From Populus alba (taxonomy: Eukaryota > Streptophyta > Magnoliopsida > Malpighiales > Salicaceae): a DNA stretch of 64,000 nt. This document shows positions 36,986-49,904 of this stretch, piece by piece (position 1 is the first letter of the stretch; each line of letters opens with the position of its first letter). Both the position numbers and the translations under genes were made by a program. The notes under the pieces were generated by a model. That model was given only the letters and a program-made list of their open reading frames with translations, did no database searches and was not told the origin of the DNA. Location of the stretch: NCBI RefSeq assembly GCF_005239225.2, contig NC_133295.1, forward strand, positions 13,144,001 through 13,208,000, given 5' to 3'.

Positions 36986-37081
36986 CTTTTGGGAAGTGGC
37001 GGCGAATGCAGAAGCTGAAACAACCGGTGCCTGAGATGTTTTTATACACAGTAGCAGCAGCCGAGTGACCACTGACTGGCA

Positions 37082-37086
<5 letters not shown>

Positions 37087-37132
<46 letters not shown>
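37087..37132. repeat. TA microsatellite upstream of ArgJ
   Basis: About 22 uninterrupted TA units, roughly 100 bp upstream of the ArgJ start codon, in its promoter or 5' UTR. Likely length-polymorphic. Confidence 0.95.
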
Positions 37133-37134
<2 letters not shown>

Positions 37135-37816
37135 AACTTTGAAGGGTTTTTTCTTAAAAAATTGTTTTGAATTTATTTATTTATTTTATGGTGATTAGTG
37201 AAACGTGGATTTAACGCTAATTAAATTAATTATGTTCTGATTCCTCCCTGTCTGGTAAAGAAGATTGATTTTCGGGTAAACTATATATTTTTATCCTTAT
37301 AGATTTATCAATGCTTCAATTTTACACCTATAGTTTGAATCTTCTTAATATCAGCCCCCCCCCTCTTTTTTTTTTCAAAAGATTCAATTTGGTCTTCACT
37401 ACTACATAACTAACAAAAGATTTGAAACATTTTGCAGTTTCTTCATCTCTAATTCAGTAAGAAATGAACCATTCATGCCATTATTTTTTCTTCATCTATC
37501 TATACGTATAATAAATCTTCCACAGAGAAAGGAAAACAATCCTATATGTGTGGTTTCATGGGTTTTTATATATATATTTTTTCGTTTTTGGTGTGGCCAT
37601 CCCATGTTAAATGTTACTAAATCTCTCGATCTCTTTGATTTTGTATATAATATTGTCTAAGTAATGTGATTTTATTCAACTATTTTATTAAACAAAAATC
37701 ATTAGGGTTGGTTTACTTTTGTTTCAAATTAATTTACATAATAATATTAAATAGTTTTTTTAGAAGTAATTATTCACTAAGTTTCACCTCAATGAGAATT
37801 TCATGCATTCTTTAAC

Positions 37817-38005
37817 TTATTATTATTATTATTATTATTAATGTGAGTGTTTGGCCAGCTTGTGCACACCTTAACTAATTTCATGGGTCCTAAAATTAAC
37901 AACCATGTAAGTTTTCAATAACTCTGAGGTTTGTAAGATTCAAATTAATGACCTTTAGAAAACAAACTTAAAGCTTGACTAATTAAGTTACATCCTTCAG
38001 ATTTT
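37817..38005 (-). mobile_element. second SINE, same family as 29640
   Basis: On the minus strand the 3' end reads GGTGTGCACAAGCTGGCCAA then a TTA/ATT(n) tail (37817-37840). This parallels the 3' end of the SINE at 29640 (GGTGCGCGTAAGCTGGTCCG). A box B-like stretch lies at about 37938-37954 and a diverged box A nearer 37990. The target duplication was not resolved, so it is older and more diverged. Confidence 0.6.
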
Positions 38006-39417
38006 TTTTTATTTTGTAATTTATATACAAGTGGTTGTTTTTGTCCATTTGATTTGGATTGAATTAATATTTAAAAATATTCGTTTATTACATCTTAAGA
38101 ATTGTAATAGTATTGTGTTTTTTTTTTTTCCCAATTCAAAGCATGTTAGTTTTTATTTCAAATGGATTTATGTTGTGTTTTAAGAGCAAAACCTACTCTA
38201 ACAAATAATATTTTTTCTTGACAAAAAATATATAAAATGACTGGATTTATAATTTATGGTTTTATTGATTATAGTAAGCATTTTTGCAATTGAATAAATT
38301 TTAGGGTAATTTTATGCAAATTATGTTTGTTTTAGTAAAAAAAAAAAAAGAAGAAGAAACAGATTGTCAAGAGTTGTCGATATAAAAAAAGAGTCACTCC
38401 CTGTCTTTTGAAGAAATTATGTTTTTTATGCGATTTGTATGGAACACGCTGCACCCTATACTTTCTAGGCAGATTGGTTGGCCTCCTTCTTTGACCACCA
38501 GTGAGAAATGCGCATGCATTTGTAAGAAATTTGTTGCAAGAAAAGGGCATACATGTACCAATGGTGTAATACTTCTAAGATTCTTTTTCTCAGCTATTGA
38601 TTTATTACTTCGTGCTATTGACTTCGGCTAATTAAGCCATCACCTTTTTATTCGCCTTCTGTGGTTCTGCATTTTCCGCTAGTCATCTTGAATCAGTCAC
38701 TTTTTTCATGAATTATCGTTATAACAATCTCATTTTGTCTCTTCAATAGGGTTTTATGTAGTTCATAATTTACTTCTTCTTTCTATCATGTTGTGTATAT
38801 GCAGCTCGACATTTAGAACTGAGTTCCCACACGTCTGCAACAGCTACAGTGCATGGGTTTAGGGGTCTGGATATGTCAATCTCTAAACTTCTACTAGGCA
38901 AGCGGTGATCAGTGATGACAATTTGAGTTCCTCTTTTTGGTTCTGGTATTTTGGAACATTTACTCCCACATGTAGACCTACTGAAGCTGTAGTTTTCCAA
39001 GATAATTGCTTAATCTCTGTATTTTGTGGTGCATATAAAAAATTAACAGTTCTAGTGTTCTTGTTCATGACACTGGTGAACCATGCCAGGATGCACATTT
39101 CACCCTTAAGATCGAAAGGTACAAATAAGAGAGTTCGCTTCTGTATATGGTGTGGCTGTGTGAGAAAATCTCCATGCATCTTGGCTGGGAAGTATTATAT
39201 TTCTGTAACTTGGACAGCCATTTATAGAAACTGATGATCGATAATTTTACAAGCATCAGTATGGATTGGTGGGTTTATAATAAGTTCAATTATAATCTCA
39301 ACGGGGGCAATCAAATTACAATGATCTTTTGCATGATTTACCATAGCATGCTGCATTAAGATTAGGTTCACACATCAACCGTGCAAAGTACGAGTCTTTA
39401 ACCTAAGAACAGCAAAC

Positions 39418-42400
39418 CTATTGCTGGTGCGGCCTTGCAAACCCATTTGTCATCATCGCAATTACTGCTGTCACTATTTGCGGTCCTAACGATCTCACCG
39501 CCCCAGCCACCTCTGGCCCTATATCTTTCAGCGTCGCCAACACCTCCGGCCCTATGTCTTTCATAACAGCTGCCAACCCTGGCCCTACTTCCTTCATCAC
39601 TGCTGCCACCTCTGGCCTTGCAGCTATCCCCATGGCTGTAGGTGCCCCGACTGTTGCCACCACTGCTGCCCCCACCACCACCGCTACCCCGACAACTATT
39701 TTAATAGCCCTTTTAGCTTGCCTAAGAGTGCCCTGAGGAAAACACCAAGTATGACATGTTTGAATGCTAGGCTAGATTCCACCAGAAGGAACTTTGGTTG
39801 GCAAATAAAACATATCATGCACTTCCTAAAAACTGTGCTGGTGCATTCCATATAGATATTAGTTTCCGTTCCAATTAAGTTTAGAAAGCATAGGAACTTA
39901 TTGTCATAAACTGAAAATGTTCTAACAGACAAGTTTATTAAAAAATACAAAGCAATACATGATAAGGTACCTGAGCAGATGTAGCCTGGTTTATTATATA
40001 CTTTATGTCTGCTTTGAACTGCATCCACAATGACTTGCACTCCACTGGTGTAAGAAGTGTAGCGTTTGGAGAAACCTGCCGCATATTTGGTTCCTATCAG
40101 AAACCACTTTGATAGATACATGTGTGTGTGTTTTAATGGATAAATGTAAATATAATGATATGCGTACACACCAACTATTACCTCTTCCCATGCGTTAGAG
40201 GTAAGGAGGTCAGGAGTAGCTCCTGAAGCTGGAACAGCACCATTTCCATCCATGAGAGAGGAAAAGAGTGCATGCTCAATCTGATCTGTTGTCTGATCCA
40301 AGCGAATGGCCGCCATGATTTCTAGGATTTTCAAAGACTGCAACAAAAAAACCGGGACACATCAGCTATCACTCAAAAGTTGATGGAGAATGAAAAGCAT
40401 CAATGGATATTGGTTTTTATTTATTTTGAAGTTTTATTATTGAATGATTATTCTAGGTTTTATCATTTAAAAATATTAGTATTTATTATTTAGTTTTGTC
40501 CCTTCAAGAGATCGAATGCCTTTCTTGTTGTTGATTTTTGTTTTCTATAATATAACAATTCTCTTGTTTTGGTGTTTTGATCTGTGCAAACAATTAAACA
40601 TGCTAGCAACCAATCATTACAAAATGTAGGCATATTACCGCTGAAAGCGCATTCCTTTCAATTTCTTCAATGTTTTGTTCCGAAGTCCAAGCCCCTGACT
40701 TTGAGTTTTCATCATGATTGAAAACCTTTACGAACCTGGGATACGATCCAAAGCTTTAATGAACAGAAAAAAGAAATGGAAAAAGAAAAACATTTGAAAG
40801 AAGAAGAAAAGGAGCAACAATTAAGATGACACTCCACCTATCCTTCATGCGCATCAAAACTCTTCCTGTAGCTGCAGATTCTCTTGCCTTTCTCTCCACC
40901 ACACTTCTTGCATTCTCCTTCAAATATCCCAATCTTTTGTCAATTTCGGATCTGGGCACCTCGAAATCAACATGAGCGTTTGAAAGTTCTGATTCAGCAA
41001 CGTCAGTCTTGCTCGCAAGAAGATTTCTTACTGACACCCATGTATCTGCCTCACCAGCTTCAAATAAGGATTGTACTTCATCAGCAAGCACATCAGTGAA
41101 TTGTTTCTGCATTGGAATAACATTACAAGATTGGGTTGTTTTATTGAGCAGAGTGTTATGCTTAGATTAAGGAGCAGTAACGGATTGCATTATCAACCGA
41201 GGAAATTACCACATGTTTTGCCATCATTTCTGACAGCATATGGCGACTAAGTTTTCCCCTGACTCCCGAACCATTCCACCCACTCAGTCTTATGAAAGCA
41301 TCTGAGACAGGATGATGAAGTATTCACCAAATTCAGGAAGCAAAATTAGTAGATCACACAGAACACCATAGCGGGATGGATTCTAATAGCAGCAACAGCT
41401 TCAGTAAGTTGCAGTGATGCCCTTTACTTTGCCCATTAAATTGCTTTTTTCGGCTGTTTATCTTAGCCAAAGAATTTCTTAGATGAAGTATCATTTAGTT
41501 AGTTTCTGTGAGAACTAAAATAACTCAAAAAGATTGAGAGTTCGGATAGAGAGGACCAGTTGCTAAGACCCTAACCAAAATCAAACAAACAGAAATGGCA
41601 AACAATTCAGATTATTTCCACAGAAAAAAGTAAGGCTTTAAAACATAACCTATGCACACATTCATTGAGCCAAAACCTGCATTTATGCTATAACTGTCAT
41701 CAAATGTGGCCTTCGCCATTCAGATCCAACCAGTTATCATTTGGGGTGATGCTTTTCATATCCAAGCCAAAGCCGAAATTTGTAAAAATGAATAATTATA
41801 GAAAAGTAAAAGAGTTTTAAAGCTTGGCATTCTAGGAAAAAGTTAAAATTTTATCCATTGCAGAGCAAATAAAAATAAAATCTTTTATGCCAAGGGATGT
41901 TAGTTGTGCCTAAAGCACAAACTACAAATATCAACTCTTAAGAATCTAACTCAATTCAAAAGAATTGAATAATGCCACAGAATAAAATCTTTTTGCTAGT
42001 TGGAGTCAAAATACCTTCACATCCTTTATCAAATTGAAGGAAGCAAGATTGAGCACAGGTACCAGCAGAAGCAACAAATCCTTCTCCTCCTTTCAGTAAC
42101 TGTTCCAGACTGGTTTTAAAGCTTTCCAGTGTGTTGGAATACAAATATTCCAACATGGTATCATAAGCATTGCGTACCACCTACATTTTTTAAAAAATAT
42201 AAGAGTTTTGTATTAAGGAACTAAAAGACAGTATAAAGTTATGAATATGGAGAATATGATATTCACAAAGAAGAGACAGAGGAAAAATAAAAAAAGGGTT
42301 GACAAAAGAAACAAATAACAAGTTCGCAACTAGAGCCATATATCCAACATCAAAAGAGAAGCTTTAATTCAGTTTCGTAATGGGAAAAGATTGGTTGAAA

Positions 42401-45400
42401 AATCAAAAAAGAAAAATATACACACTCGAGCCTTACCTCCAACGCTTGTGACTCCATTTGCCGCCGTTTTGCATTCCATACATGTTGGTCAAAATGAATC
42501 ACCTCCATGTCATATCTATTAAGAAAATACAAGCAATTAAGAGATTCTGCATCATGTTGAACAAGAAGCATACTCCAAGACTTTAGGCACACAATGCTGA
42601 CAAGGTTAGGAATTTTAAGCAATCAAAGGCTATGAGCACCCGAGTTTTAACAATTGAGGAAATCAAGTTGGATACCACAATGATATTGAACAAGGTACCA
42701 CATCATTGTGGAGAATTGACACCAGTTACTTACTGTGAAAGATAGGTTTCCAATATAGAATCGAGGGTGGCTCCAAACCCAGATACTGGACCATCTTGAA
42801 CATCCTCCTTCAATGCCAACCAATCCTGTAAGGAATCAATTTAGTCCTGTCTGATATTCACTAGTAGAAGTAACATTCAAAGACGGAAAGAGAAAAGAAA
42901 AGGAAAAGTTAGATTCAATTAAGTACATCATCAGTAGTAAATTGTCTGAGCTTCTCCTCGGCAATCTCTTCACATCGAACAGTAGCGACCATCACCTGAA
43001 AACCAAAATGGAGAAATATATTCACATGAAACCCTGACTATATATATTCACACATGAAAAAGGCTCTTATAAACCTTAAGAGCAGGGAGATCTAGATCCT
43101 TGTTATCTTTTATGGTTTTCCATATCTTCTCTGCACGGATAAAAAATCCTGAAGAAGGTTCAGCTTCCCTCTGGTCAGTAAGACCTCCTGGAGAAATGAA
43201 CCGCTGCCTTAGACGAGCAACCTGTAAAAAACATCATATTAGGCTACAAGCATGCAATTCCAGTTTGTAAGAGTCAATGATGTCAATAAAATGCAGTAAA
43301 GCATTATAGATTATTGAGTGTGTGTATATATATATATATCCAACTTATTTCCTAAACAAACAGGATTTACATGACTAAAATAGGAGATAATACGGCCATG
43401 TCACAAACTTGTTAGATTCAACATTATCACATGACCTGATGGTCATTGTGTCATCATCATGTTATACACTCCCAATGTTTATATATCACTCTCTATGTTA
43501 CATGTACTGGGAAAACACCAGTCAAAGCATGATTAAGTGTAATATATAAGCACAAGTGATTTAGTATCATGTCTAAACTAATTATTGATTGATTATAGAG
43601 TTTACGGTTAATTTTTAAATTAACAAGATAAATTAAAGAGACGGACTCGTGGACTTGAAGCAGGCCTTCACTTCCAGCTAAACCTGTTCTACAGAGCTTG
43701 AATCATGCATCTTTTTGGACAGTGTCCGAACACTTGCCAAGTGTCTGCCTTATCAATAAAAACACAACTAACATCCCTCTCTAATTGATTTTTCTCACAT
43801 TTTTTCTACACAATCTCTCTTAAACTTCATAGTTTTCTTTCTAAATAAATTACATATCAATTTCTTTTTCTAAATCTTTTACATGCCGCTTCCATCATTG
43901 CTTTTGGGGAAGATTCACCTATCTCATGGAAGGATGTCACATCCTGCTCTACTTGCAACACATACCCCCCATTATAGCAAACACCATGGATTTTGACTTT
44001 CAATTCATTTGCTGAATATACACAAAGCTAGAAATTGTTCAGAACCTTAATTCGAGAAAAAAATGACAAAGAAAACTCTAGAAAAACAGAAATGTTGAAC
44101 TTTAGTTAATTTTGATAATTTATAAGTTGCTATTCGTAGTGACTGGGAGTATAATTACGGTTGTTTTTCAAAGTGATTTTCATTCTGAAATACATTAAAA
44201 TAATATATTTTTTATTTTTAAAATCAACGCATCAAAACAATCCATAACATATAGAAAAAAAATTAATTTTTAACAAAAAAAATTTAAACATTTTAAAAAC
44301 ACGAGTTGACCTGCTTTTCCAAACGCTCACTAGTATATAGCTACCTGCTCTTTGAAATTCTCCTCTTCAAATTCATAGCTAGACAAAGCAGCGATCTCCA
44401 CCTTCATGTCAATTAGTAGAAGTGAATTAAGTTATATTCCAATTAAACAAAATATTGCATATGAAGCATACATGTCAATGGCATGAATAAGGGACATGTA
44501 GATGGAGATGATAACTTACGCACATTAAAAAAATCACTGAGAACAACACTCCTGGAAGTCTCAGGTTCAGCAACAGAATCCCATATCTGTAGAGATTGTG
44601 ACTTAATGCTGGAAGAAACAAACAATTGACCCAAAAAGATAGGGGCATAAATTGAATATAAGTAATATGCACAGAAGTACCTCATCTATATCTTCTTTGA
44701 GAGCAGTCTCCAAATATTCAAATGGAGTCTCCATAGACAATAAAAAAAGGGGTGTAGATTCAGTATTGGACCAAATGATGCATTCAAAGAATGGAACACA
44801 GGGTGATTCGTTTCTTCTTTGAAGAACATAAATTCCATACCTTTGAGTGATCACGTATAACAAATAGCAATGTTCTTTTACGGGGCTTGAATAAACGCTT
44901 CATCACCTGAATGCAAGACATATAATAGATTATCACACATAACATATAAACCTAAGACAAGGAATGCTCACCATAGCCAAACGGCTAGAGTGTTGGCTCT
45001 GCTACCAAATTATGTTAGGTGCAATACATCACACACAAGGCTTAGTGAACGCAGCAGAACAAACTCTCAGTAAATACAGCTAAACACAGAGGGCTCAGTT
45101 AAGGAGAAATAGGCATATACACTAGATATGGAAGAGGCTGTCATTATTTATGCATATTTGACTGCATATTCTCTATATAATCTAAATCGGTTATTAGCTT
45201 CTTCTAGTGGTAAGTTCGTACAGCTTAAAAACTGTTTAGGGGTAAATGCAGATTGCTTTTCAACATGACGCACCTGGAAAACTGTTTTCAAAAGAGGTCT
45301 GCTGGCTGCATGTTCCAGACCGATGTCTTTGTACCACCTGTATATTAGATTAACATAGTGGTAAATGCAGATTGCTTTTCAACATGACGCACCTGAAAGG

Positions 45401-47442
45401 GCACGTCTTGCCTTGAAAAAAATAGCTAGCTGTAAATTCTAGCCTGACAATTTAGAAAGTGTCTTAATTGTACGTGTAATATATCCAAAATGAAGAACAA
45501 AAATTATCCACAAGTTCAAAATATGGAAAAAAGCAATCTTGTTTGTCCTTCTTGACTGGACAGCTGATAAGTTGAAATATAAGCGTCATCTTCATCTGAT
45601 TAGCGCCATGTGGAAATCAAAGAAGAAACAGAAAGTTGTTTAAGAGACCATAACCCTGCTGGATAATTTCTTCAAATCATACAAATAAACAATTAGCCAA
45701 ATGCCTAAAGAAATTATTTCAAGCCATAAAAAGACTTTGGGACTGCGATATGAACCTGCAAATCATGGAAGACTACAACAAGAGGTTTTTTTGGCCAAAC
45801 CTAGACGTAGGGCCATGCCAGTAAAAGAATGACTACTAAAAAACGCAAATAACATACAATGGTTAACACGGACAATGACTGTCACGGCCACCCCTGACTA
45901 TTCCAGTCCCGAGTGCGAACAAGTACCAAACATGTCTAGCAGAAAAGGAATCTAAATATTGTAATGCTGAGCATACCAAACTCACATGTTAATCAATATA
46001 ATGTCAGCAATTGCCAAAGCAAACAAGGCACTTTGTCTCTCGAACGCAGTGTTGTCCTGAAACAGCACACATCCCAGATTACAAGTAGTACCAAGATTTT
46101 TGCTTAGTATTAGCCTTCTATAAGCATGCAGTCACAGCTTCAAACCGTAAAGTAGTGACCATTCAGTAATGTCTGTGCTCAGCATTCGATAAGAAATACA
46201 AAACTTTTGAGATTGGAACCGGTTTCGAATATCACAGGAATTGAAAAAAATAAAATGCAACAATCAAACTATTCCCAATATATATAAGAAAAATCATAAT
46301 CAATACAACATAAAGCACTCATAAATTCTTATAGATCCTCCCGTTAGTGTTGCACTCATGATTTGAGATGGTGAGAAGTTAAACTACAGAGTCATTTAAA
46401 AGGCAAAACATGGGCTGGGCCCCATCTGTTAACTTTAACAAATCTCACCAACAAAAGGCCTTAATACTGCAGATTACTCGAAGTTTTACGACATGGCAGA
46501 TGAAATTAAAAGTTGAGTGATGGATAGATCTGTTGATTTATTAGAAACAAAATACCATATCAAACACAACATGTAACAAGCCACTACTGGCAGAACAAAG
46601 CTAAAATAAGAGCACCAATACAAAGCACTAAGTACCTCGCCTCTCGCTTTGCTGTCGGTTCCCTCGAAATCCATGGCAATTGTGAAAGGCTTCATATCAT
46701 TACACTTGGCAATCCAAATGCCCTTGGTTGTTTGACCTCTGAAACATGTATAAAAGCAGACTGTCTTCCTCTTTCGTTTATACAAAGAACTACAAAAACA
46801 CAAATTCTCCATTCTAAAACTGTAAAATTGAAAAAACCAAAAATATCAAACCTTCGTTTGTATGCATCCAGCATCTTGAAATTGGTACCGAAGACATGAT
46901 TCATCAGGGTGCTCTTCCCTGTTAACAAAGAATGCGAATTAAACTATACATGCGTGTGATCAAACTCCAGGCTCTAACTGTGATTGCTGTCAATATCAAA
47001 TGTACCCTTGAAAACAAAATTCAAGGGACACACGCTTGATGTCATTCGCGCATCAACAGACCCAAAACCCATAATTTCGCAAACAGAACAGAACTAAACT
47101 CAAAGCCCAACAAGTTCAATTTTGCAAAAAAAAAAAAATAGCAGCCACAATCTGGGTTATGAAGTTTCAGAGAGACCATTTCTAATCAACTTCACATAAA
47201 GAAAAAGTACATGGTATAATCTGATCAACTTCACATGAACACAAACAAAGGGTCACCAGTCACTAAGAAGTATGAACTGAGAAGAACAGAAACATACCGC
47301 TGCTTTGTTGGCCAATGATGGCGACAATAGCATAGGAGAGACCGCACTGGGCAAACCCAGTGGCTGTCATGAAGTCTTTGAGCCCTTCCACGTTGAACTT
47401 TCCATTTCCATCAATCAGCTGCATGCCTTCCTCCATTTTCAT
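39418..47442 (-). CDS. RHD3-like dynamin-family GTPase, copy D (complete, 20 exons, 756 aa)
   Basis: Exons: 47442-47298, 46918-46852, 46738-46636, 46056-45986, 45337-45274, 44906-44841, 44728-44681, 44586-44524, 44401-44345, 43221-43075, 42995-42927, 42825-42734, 42515-42437, 42180-42015, 41301-41210, 41106-40838, 40735-40639, 40337-40182, 40075-39971, 39732-39418; 2,271 nt, open throughout. GTPase motifs are complete: GQQSSGKST, switch I TT, DFEGTD, and RD in FVIRDHSK. The helical domain runs through exons 14-19. The last exon (residues 653-756) replaces the RHD3 membrane hairpin with one Val/Ala-rich hydrophobic segment (about 662-682) and then four 11-residue repeats ending in Gly-Pro (693-736), e.g. 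[11 protein letters not shown] and [14 protein letters not shown] at 47442 is chosen because the codon three before it is GTG. Closest relative is copy F. ER-fusion function is inferred from the family. Confidence 0.88.
43321..43340. repeat. GT/TA microsatellite in copy D intron 9
   Basis: A short GTGTGTATATATATAT tract within the intron between exons 9 and 10. Confidence 0.8.
44138..44332. mobile_element. MITE-like element in intron 9 of copy D
   Basis: About 195 bp. Left end GTGACTGGGAGTATAATTAC, right end TTTTCCAAACGCTCACT, with an interior like the 24730 copy (ATACATTAAAATAATATATT, AACGCATC). The corresponding intron of copy F (about 62650-62690) joins similar flanks without it. Edges are approximate. 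Confidence 0.6.
45358..45394. repeat. duplicated exon-5 edge in copy D intron 4
   Basis: About 36 bp (GGTAAATGCAGATTGCTTTT and on to GACGCACCTG) repeats 45240-45276, which includes the donor side of exon 5. Copy F has only one copy (about 63524-63559), so the duplication arose in D after D and F separated. It does not touch the coding frame. Confidence 0.75.
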
Positions 47443-48396
47443 CACCGATCAAACCCAAAAAACAGCAACTTCTTTTGAAGTCTTCTTTCCCAGGGTTATG
47501 CTTTTTTTTCGGCCTGCTTACAAACAGCACCAGAAAAGAAATGGGTATCTAATACCATAATAAAGTCAATTGACTTTATTATGGCTGGAATCTAATGCCA
47601 TTATCATGTGATAATAGCATTAGATTCCTTCGGTTGGAAGCTCTTTTGCTTTTGAGCTCTGAAGTACGAAGAAAGAAAGGGAGTTACAATTCCTTTATAA
47701 AGTTAGTGTTTTTGTTTTTGGGTTTTGAACGATTATTATTCCTTTTGAAGTCAAAGACTATTGTTTTTCTTGTAGCATTTCTTTTCTTTGCTTGTATTCT
47801 CAAGAAATATTTTTCATGACAGGTTAACGTCATGGAACTCGTAAGTCGTTACTTCGAAGAATGTAATAATTTCTGCTTGTCTTGCCACCTGAAAGTGCTT
47901 GGCACTGTATTTACTGCAAACAGATCATCATGATAGTGTAATGGCTCGAGCACCGTTGGAAAATTTAGACTAGCCCGTTTGGCATTGCTGCCAAACCGGC
48001 GTTTTATAAAAATTTAAATTTTTTTTTTTTTAAATTGAGTGACAGTTATACTTTCTGGATTGATGTGCTGATATTAAAAATGATTTTTAAAAAATAAAAA
48101 AATATCATTTGCATGTTTTTCGACACGAAAAACTATTTAAAAAGCAACTACAACTACACTATCAAACACGCTCACTGTTTGCAAAATTGAGGTAGCGTTC
48201 AGACCGATATTTTTGTCTCTTGGAAATGGTTTGGGGTTTCTTTTGTAGTGATTTTGGCTGTACATGAGATTACGATATATTTGTACCGTTGGTGATTGGA
48301 GGGCTTATCAAATCACAAACTTATTTCATCAGATTCACCATAACATGTTACGTTGGAGATACAAATATAAACGGTCCAAGTGTGGATTTATCATTA
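47443..48396. other. upstream region of copy D and 3' flank of copy E
   Basis: Promoter side of D. It holds an 18-bp near-inverted repeat around AATAAAGTCAATTGACTTTATT (about 47559-47580) and a MITE-like element (about 47970-48178). The right end matches the 3' flanks of B and C. No gene. Confidence 0.55.
47970..48178. mobile_element. MITE-like element copy
   Basis: About 209 bp. Left end GCCCGTTTGGCATTGCTGCC and right end CACTATCAAACACGCTCACT. The interior shares GATGTGCTGATATTAAAAAT and CGACACGAAAAACTATTTAA with the 29352 copy. Confidence 0.65.
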
Positions 48397-49904
48397 TCAC
48401 CGCCTATTCAAACTCCCAATTACAGTTACAGCAGCAGCCAAGATTGCCGTCGCAGCCGTCGTCGCACCTTCTCGAGTTTTCCTACGAGCATCCTGAAGGA
48501 AATACCAAGTATTACATTTCGAGTGATGCATAAATTTCTAGTCATAAAAACTTTAATCGGCTTAAAGTATTTTCTTGGTTTTAGTGCTTAAGTTTAGAAG
48601 TATAGGAACTTCAATTGGTATATAAATTGAAGACGACATATGATAAACCGAGAATGTTCTAATAAATTGAGTTTATAGTTTTTGTTTTTAGTAAAAAATA
48701 CATTCAAACAGATTTTGTGAATGCAATCAAATTACCAAATGAACATGTAATGTGATACCAGAGTAAAATATACCTGGCGGGATCTAGCTCCGTTCACCAT
48801 AGGCTTTATCTCTTCTATGAAATTCATCCACAATGATTTGCAATCCTCTGGTTTAAGTAGAGTGGTAGCTTTTGGAGAAACCTGCTCATATTTGATTATT
48901 ATGTGAAGCCAGTTTGGCACAGAGACAAACAGAAGCATTACATTTGCATACCACTAAGCATGCAAAAATATAACTTAATACGCATTCACCAACTGTTACC
49001 TCATCCCATGTGTCCGAGGCAAGGGTGTCCAGTGTAGCTCCCATGAACGTATTTTGCAAAGATGGGTCAGGAACAGCTCTATCCATAAGAGAGGAATAAA
49101 GTACCTTCTCAATCTGATCAGGCATTTCATCGAAGCGCATGGCCGCCATGATTGATAGTATTCTCAAAGACTATAACAAAATAATTGGGAGACATTCAGA
49201 GGGAACTCAAAGTTTAACCATTTAAGCATCCCAGCAGCCATTAATTATACAAAATCTAGGCAATGTTACCTCTGAGAGCGCGTTCCTTTCAAACTTCATC
49301 AAGGTTTTTTTCCTCAGTCCAATTATACCATGACATTGAATTTTCATAATCACCGAGGACATGTGAAAACCTAGAATACGCCCCAAATCTTTAATAAAAA
49401 ACAAAATTGAAAAATAAGACAGCAACAATGAAGTAATGTACCTATACTTCATGCGCCTCAGAACTCTCCCTGCAGCTGCTGCTTCTCTTGCCTTCATCTC
49501 CAATAAATTTCTGGCATGCTCCCTCAAATGTTGCGATTTAGTGTCGATTTCCGAACTGTTCAAATTGAAACTAACAACAGCATCTGAAAACTCCGATACA
49601 GCAGCCTCGGTGTTGCACTCAAAAAGATTTCTTATTGATGCCCATGTATCTCTTTCACCAGCTTCCAATAAGGATTCTACTCTTTTGGCAAGGGCACGAG
49701 TTATTCGTTTCTGTGCAGGTGCAACATATCAAGATTTGATAATTTGATTGAGTAGAGTGACATACATAGCACCAAGAACGTTAACGGATTGTGATATCAG
49801 TGAAGGCAATACCTTGTACTTTGCCATCATTTCTGACAACATATCACAAATAAGTTTTTCGCGGAATTTTGAACCATTCCACTCACTCTGTTGAATGGCA
49901 GCAT
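48397..49904 (-). pseudogene. RHD3-like, copy E, 3' half with frameshift
   Basis: Exons 15-20 only: 49904-49813, 49710-49442, 49370-49270, 49170-49000, 48881-48774, 48492-48397. Exon 17 is 101 nt where B and C have 100: an extra A (CTTTCAAACTTCATC against CTTTCAACTTCATC) turns DEVERNALS into DEV plus a TGA. Exon 18 has six extra codons (ATLDTLAS region) relative to B. The last exon would encode a 31-residue Thr/Ala-rich hydrophobic tail (GATTAATAILAAAVTVIGSL) ending NRR. Intron 14 sequence continues to about 50558 and then stops abruptly; no GTPase exons follow. Missing 5' half plus frameshift: non-functional. Confidence 0.85.

Larger units (their letters stand above)
36986..39417. other. spacer between ArgJ and copy D
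   Basis: It holds the ArgJ promoter side, the TA repeat, a SINE-like element (about 37817-38005) and a flank (about 38980-39417) that is duplicated downstream of copy F (about 51290-51625). Open frames such as 38905-39234 lie partly in this duplicated flank and are not conserved as proteins there. No gene is called. Confidence 0.55.

Noticed and set aside
36986..37072. Longer N-terminus for ArgJ
   Set aside because: The upstream frame begins with GTG and contains no ATG; the ATG at 36985 gives a normal transit-peptide length.
38905..39234. 109-codon plus-strand frame downstream of copy D
   Set aside because: The duplicated region near 51300-51500 does not preserve the frame, so coding constraint is absent.
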